Part shown: piece after piece, positions 60,964 to 64,000 of the stretch
Position numbering within the stretch: position 1 is the first letter of the stretch
Layout: every line of letters begins with the position of its first letter
Origin: a virus
IMG/VR virus record: IMGVR_UViG_3300042332_001215
Coordinates: 1-64,000 of that record
DNA: 64,000 bases
Reading direction: 5' to 3' (one strand)
Notes under the pieces: model-generated
The model's input: the letters and a program-made list of their open reading frames with translations, nothing else
The model's database searches: none
What the model was told of the DNA's origin: nothing
Program-made: the position numbers and the translations under genes

Positions 60964-61152
60964 TTAAAGCGGCTGTGAAGTTTTATTCCGATTATTTTCT
61001 TCTTCAATAAAGTCAATTAACATTTGAATGTAAATATCTCGTTCCCAAGGAAGCATTATTTCAACCTCAGTCAATGACCACTTATGGTGTTGCAATAATA
61101 TAAAGTTAGTCCGAAAATAATTTTCTAGCGTTTGGTGAGCTAGAGCTATGCG
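60964..61152 (-). CDS. 51: gp51-like hub assembly protein, read by -1 frameshift from gp26
   Basis: The frame behind the slippery heptamer reads RIALAHQTLENYFRTNFILL and then QHHKWSLTEVEIMLPWERDI, ending 3 bases before the next ATG. It has no usable start codon: the frame opens only seven codons above the shift site and its first ATG is beyond the middle. Slipping -1 on gp26 gives a fusion of about 297 aa (235+62). In T4, gp51 is a separate catalyst of hub assembly. The sequence 'KWsltEveiMlPWERdiYi' is of the tail-assembly-chaperone extension type, as in lambda G-T. Confidence 0.78.
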   Translation of the reverse strand, partial: RIALAHQTLENYFRTNFILLQHHKWSLTEVEIMLPWERDIYIQMLIDFIEEENNRNKTSQPL

Positions 61153-61158
61153 AAAAAA
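61124..61158 (-). promoter_or_regulatory. Programmed -1 frameshift signal
   Basis: Slippery heptamer T TTT TTC (61152-61158) in the gp26 frame two codons before its TAG; a 7-base spacer; then a 6-bp hairpin TCTAGC / GCTAGA with 9-base loop (61124-61144). Heptamer, spacing and stem match classical -1 frameshift sites. Confidence 0.75.
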
Positions 61159-61856
61159 GATGCAAGACCCTCAATAACAACTTCATTTTCCTTCTTTGTA
61201 TTTGGATTCATAATAGTTACAGTATGACTCAGTTTAGGCATAGTCTCAAAGAACTTCTGAACTTTCAAGAATTGACTGGTATCAAGACTATCCAAAAATT
61301 CATCAATCTCTTTTTTACTAAAGCTCTTAACTTCAAATACATCTTCGCCTTCAATAACTTGATCAATGCAGGAAGTAGCAAGATCAAATACATCTTCAGA
61401 TTTCATGTTTCCAGTAAAATTATTCTGGACAAACATTTCCATACTTGGATATTTCATAACCAAAGAAATAGAATCAGTAAGTGAAATAATTCTTTCATGA
61501 TCATCTGACTTCTTAATTTGAATATCTTCAACATTAAGAGTAACTGGAACTGCAGTCTCACCATCATCTGGACAAGTAATATTCAGTTCGATTTCTTCCC
61601 CAACTGATTTAGCACGAATATTCAGAAACAAATATTCAATATCAAAAACAGCTAGGTCATCAACTTTTAATTTAGTTTGAATGCAATTTTTCAAAATAGC
61701 TTTGACTGCATTGATCATCTGTTTTTCATCTTCAGATTCCATAGCAAGGAGAAGAATTTTTTCTTCTTTAACTAGGAATGGACGATACTTAATTTTTTGA
61801 CCAGTTGAAGGAAGTTCCAACTCATATGTCGGTGCAACTAATTTAGGTAAAGGCAT
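61146..61856 (-). CDS. 26: Baseplate hub subunit gp26 / tail assembly chaperone-like
   Basis: 236 aa, MPLPKLVAPTYELELPSTGQ and KIKYRPFLVKEEKILLLAME, the conserved start of T4-like gp26. Rest: CPDDGETAVPV, then helices with KEIDEFLDSLDTSQFLKVQK. In T4 it acts in assembly of the central hub. It stands directly before the frameshift site, gp51 and a tape-measure type gene, the same order as lambda G, GT, H, so a chaperone role for the tape measure is plausible. Overlaps nothing upstream; 32 bases separate it from the gp54-like gene. Confidence 0.88.
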   Translation of the reverse strand: MPLPKLVAPTYELELPSTGQKIKYRPFLVKEEKILLLAMESEDEKQMINAVKAILKNCIQTKLKVDDLAVFDIEYLFLNIRAKSVGEEIELNITCPDDGETAVPVTLNVEDIQIKKSDDHERIISLTDSISLVMKYPSMEMFVQNNFTGNMKSEDVFDLATSCIDQVIEGEDVFEVKSFSKKEIDEFLDSLDTSQFLKVQKFFETMPKLSHTVTIMNPNTKKENEVVIEGLASFFA

Positions 61857-61888
61857 ATTAAATTATAATATAATTTTGAATTATTTAG

Positions 61889-62725
61889 TTAATCAACAAC
61901 AGTACGCCATTCACTACTAGCTTTAACACTTCCTCCAGTTTGAGATGCAGGGACTGCCATATCATATTCAAAGGTAACTTGAATTTTGACTAATTGAGAA
62001 GATCCACTACTCAAAGGAATAGCAGAGATAGTAGTTGGAAATGCGTTTTTTAATCTTACCGAATACTTCTGGATTGCTTGACCAAAACCAGATTCTACAA
62101 TATCAAATTTAGAAAGGTCAGTTCCAGGAAAAATACTACTGATAGGAACTTGTTTAAATGCTTTTGGTTTATTTGGATCTGATAAATCTCTTATAGAATT
62201 TTGCTTACTACTAGAAAATCTTTCCAATTTTATTACCACAATATCCAAAGTATAATCATCTTTATATCTTGTTCTTCCTAGGTCATTTATAGCATTAATG
62301 TTTGGACCTCTTCTATTTACAGTATTAGATGATACTCCACTATAAATGTAGTTACCCCATGAATCAAATATCTGTCGTATCTCAGAATCTGCATCCGAGA
62401 TAAAAGACATTGTAATTTCATTATTTACAATTCCATATGCATATTTCATATTAGGACTATTTGTAATTCTAAAGTCTCCAGTAGAAATTGAATATCCTGG
62501 AATTGTACACTCATCTGCATATAATCTTAGTAGATTAGTAAGAGAATAAGGTGAGTTTAAATTATTAGAATAGTTTCTAGTAAATACACTTGTCAAAAAA
62601 CTAGAACCTGAGTTTCCAATTAGAAACTGAACATCATAAAAATTTGTTAGCGAGAAGCCGTACTTTGCTACATGAGATCTAAATTGTTGAAAATTATTAA
62701 TGTCTCTATTGATAATATCACTCAT
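61889..62725 (-). CDS. Tail tube initiator, gp54-like (gp19 fold)
   Basis: Start set at ATG 62725 (MSDIINRDINNFQQFRSHVA), ATGA overlap with the gene above; 278 aa. LYADECTIPGYSISTGDFRI, ITMSFISDADSEIRQIFDSW, YTLDIVVIKLE, RLKNAFPTTISAIPLSSGSS and VKIQVTFEYDMAV follow the tail-tube fold (gp19, gp54, gp48). Size fits gp54 (320 aa in T4). It would form the first ring from which the tube polymerises. gp54 against another tube-like protein is decided only by length and context. Confidence 0.65.
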   Translation of the reverse strand: MSDIINRDINNFQQFRSHVAKYGFSLTNFYDVQFLIGNSGSSFLTSVFTRNYSNNLNSPYSLTNLLRLYADECTIPGYSISTGDFRITNSPNMKYAYGIVNNEITMSFISDADSEIRQIFDSWGNYIYSGVSSNTVNRRGPNINAINDLGRTRYKDDYTLDIVVIKLERFSSSKQNSIRDLSDPNKPKAFKQVPISSIFPGTDLSKFDIVESGFGQAIQKYSVRLKNAFPTTISAIPLSSGSSQLVKIQVTFEYDMAVPASQTGGSVKASSEWRTVVD

Positions 62726-63285
62726 CTTTTTGAATCTCCCCAAACATAGGATTTACTTACTTGCTTATATGATCCTCTTTGCCTACTAACAAAACTTTCC
62801 AATGGCAGGAAGATAGATTTTATCCAATCTTCACTATTTATTTTAAATAATGGTGTTTCAAGACCTTCATAAACATAATTATGAAAGCACTGTTTAGGAA
62901 TTGTTGGTCGTCCATCTATAATACTTTGTAATACTTTATACCTAGTAGGATAATTTAGATAATGAAGATTTGCTCCGAAAAATTTTCGCCCCCCTTGTAA
63001 CATATAGACTAAAGGAAACTCATCATAATACGGAAGTTTCTTTGCCCATGTTGCATTGTATTCAAACAGATATAGATTTCCTCCAGATGGAATTAAAGTT
63101 TCATCTAGAGTAACCAGAGTCTTATAGATATCATTTTTTCTCGCTATTTCAGCAACAGTATCCTTATACCAGCTATAAGATAATGTATAAAAACCTTTTT
63201 GTTTTTTCTTTGCTATCTCATCTACTTGTTCAAATATACTGAGATTTGAATCTCTTTTTGTTCTAGCCGATACTTCTCTTCTCAT
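62722..63285 (-). CDS. Conserved T4-like protein, LPYYDxFPLV family
   Basis: 187 aa with GGNLYLFEYNATWAKKLPYY, DEFPLVYML, GANLHYLNYPTRYKVLQSII and IKSIFLPLESFV. The pattern 'LYxFxYxxxxxxxLPYYDxFPLV...GxNLHYL' recurs in T4-like marine phages beside gp4. The place would suit gp53 or gp2, but gp53 hallmarks (the YGDPxLxWVIL type) are missing, so no symbol is given. Late, structural or packaging-related by context. Confidence 0.65.
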   Translation of the reverse strand: MRREVSARTKRDSNLSIFEQVDEIAKKKQKGFYTLSYSWYKDTVAEIARKNDIYKTLVTLDETLIPSGGNLYLFEYNATWAKKLPYYDEFPLVYMLQGGRKFFGANLHYLNYPTRYKVLQSIIDGRPTIPKQCFHNYVYEGLETPLFKINSEDWIKSIFLPLESFVSRQRGSYKQVSKSYVWGDSKR

Positions 63286-63719
63286 ACTTTTAACTCCGAT
63301 TCTGTGAGGATTTTAAATTTCCACATTTTATCATCACAGAATTCTTTAGCAGCTTTCCATTTAGCTTGGTTTTTTACATACTCAGTAACTTCATAGATGT
63401 AACTTTTGGTTTGTCTCTGAGGTTTTTTGGGAGGAACAGTCTGCTTGCTAGGTTTGATTTCGATCAAATACTTTGTTATATCGCCATTTGAATCTTGAAT
63501 TTTCACATAGAAATCTACATAGTATCTATGAATTCTGTTGTCCAATGGAGACCTATATGGAATAACAATTTCTTCAGATCCCCATTCCAGAACATTTGGT
63601 CTTGTGTCACAATACTTCATAAACTTTAGTTCCCAGGAAGACCTATAGATTATATTTCTATAGTTTCCTTTGTACTTATGAATATTCTTTGGGATAAATT
63701 TTCCCTTTAAAGTATTCAT
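63282..63719 (-). CDS. 4: Head completion protein gp4
   Basis: Start set at ATG 63719 (MNTLKGKFIPKNIHKYKGN, 145 aa); the ATG at 63740 adds a hydrophobic stub unlike the family. RSSWELKFMKYCDTRPNVLE, WGSEEIVIPY, YYVDFYVKIQDSNG, YLIEIKPSKQT and KWKAAKEFC are hallmarks of T4 gp4 (gp50/65), which has an endonuclease-like fold (E...D...ExK). It is needed to complete filled heads before tail joining. CATAAATA lies 31-38 bases upstream. Confidence 0.9.
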   Translation of the reverse strand: MNTLKGKFIPKNIHKYKGNYRNIIYRSSWELKFMKYCDTRPNVLEWGSEEIVIPYRSPLDNRIHRYYVDFYVKIQDSNGDITKYLIEIKPSKQTVPPKKPQRQTKSYIYEVTEYVKNQAKWKAAKEFCDDKMWKFKILTESELKV

Positions 63720-63724
63720 AAATA
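63717..63724 (+). promoter_or_regulatory. Late promoter CATAAATA, plus strand
   Basis: CATAAATA on the plus strand, 31 bases before the plus-strand ATG at 63755. Mirror partner of 63750-63757; its bases lie across the gp4 start region. Confidence 0.65.
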
Positions 63725-63749
63725 TTATTATAATGGGCATATCATAAAA

Positions 63750-63757
63750 TATTTATG
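63750..63757 (-). promoter_or_regulatory. Late promoter CATAAATA, minus strand
   Basis: CATAAATA on the minus strand, about 31 bases before the gp4 ATG at 63719. The first three bases are the complement of the opposite gene's ATG. It would start the whole hub operon. Confidence 0.7.
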
Positions 63758-64000
63758 TCAACTAGAGCAAGTAAAGACTATAATACAGAAGATGCCTACA
63801 GTTCCACTGATTTTAAAGAGGGATTATATTGGCCTGATGTAAACAACATGCATGACATGTTAAAAATTAACATTGTTGAATATTTGCCCATCGCAAAATC
63901 TACTGTTGGTGCTACAAGTCAATTCACAAATATTTCAAATATTCAAAGTCAAACTCAAGTATTTGAAATCGGAACTAATGCAAATAAAAGAAATAAAAAA
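63755..64000 (+). CDS. Partial plus-strand gene, possibly gp48 tail tube cap
   Basis: The only plus-strand gene: MSTRASKDYNTEDAYSSTDF, then KEGLYWPDVNNMHDMLKINI and VEYLPIAKS, 82 codons to the right edge with no stop. The early 'DMLKINIVEYLP' strand and the place next to gp4 and the tail genes would fit a gp48-type tail tube cap, whose relatives start similarly; only the N-terminus is seen, so this is a guess. Divergent from the gp4 operon. Confidence 0.6.
   Translation, partial: MSTRASKDYNTEDAYSSTDFKEGLYWPDVNNMHDMLKINIVEYLPIAKSTVGATSQFTNISNIQSQTQVFEIGTNANKRNKK

Noticed and set aside
62722-63285. Naming this gene gp53 because it follows gp4 as in T4
   Set aside because: The sequence lacks the usual gp53 pattern and has the LPYYDxFPLV family pattern instead, so only a descriptive name is given.
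1-64000. Photosynthesis or carbon-metabolism auxiliary genes (psbA, talC and others)
   Set aside because: None seen in this window; only speD and the truncated prohibitin-like gene point to cyanophage-type auxiliary functions.

Overview
The window is a 64-kb piece of an AT-rich T4-like myovirus genome, most likely a cyanophage (Kyanoviridae-type, infecting Synechococcus or a relative). The evidence is T4-type virion genes (gp4, gp26/gp51, gp27, gp5 and a gp54-like protein), T4-type late promoters (TATAAATA, CATAAATA), a phage-borne speD, a truncated prohibitin-like gene, and very long fibre genes of the kind seen in marine and freshwater cyanophages. No photosynthesis gene is present. Almost every gene is on the minus strand; only one partial gene, at the right edge, is on the plus strand.

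Layout, in minus-strand reading direction (right to left). (1) 63.7-50.8 kb: tail and baseplate hub operon. It runs gp4, a conserved unassigned protein, a gp54-like tube initiator, gp26 with gp51 in the -1 frame behind a slippery heptamer, two paralogous tape-measure/hub proteins of 1103 and 949 aa carrying cell-wall hydrolase domains, gp27, a 71-aa protein, and a gp5 without a visible lysozyme domain. (2) 50.8-49.9 kb: a short early-type island with three near-identical TTGACA-N17-TATGAT promoters, a 61-aa gene, tRNA-Met(CAU), tRNA-Leu(UAA) and speD. (3) 49.8-16.6 kb: adhesion block under late promoters. It holds a 4637-aa giant virion protein, a 158-aa protein, a 2699-aa fibre with about 23 GIGTTNP-type repeats, a 58-aa protein, a G8-like protein, a Peptidase_G2-type fibre, and three tandem paralogues of 621, 624 and 849 aa. 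(4) 16.5-5.1 kb: over 45 small tightly packed genes. Many share the start octamer ATGACTGA, which closes both other reading frames, and several terminator-plus-promoter cassettes lie between them. (5) 5.1-2.6 kb: an RNA-repair operon with T4 Rnl1-like ligase, a 5'-kinase, a cytidine-deaminase-like protein and a 3'-phosphatase; kinase and phosphatase are separate genes instead of one PseT protein. (6) 2.6-0 kb: small genes, a prohibitin-like membrane protein, and a late-promoter gene for a basic protein resembling an ADP-ribosyltransferase fold.

How the parts work together: the hub operon builds the tail tube, baseplate centre and cell-wall-piercing device; the adhesion block supplies receptor-binding fibres; the promoter-rich island and the small-gene cluster look like early genes that adjust host translation, polyamines and RNA repair. 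The strongest novel-looking signals are the gp26/gp51 frameshift site with its downstream hairpin, the frame-closing ATGACTGA junction, the duplicated stem-loop cassettes with fixed spacing, and the split kinase/phosphatase with a deaminase between them.
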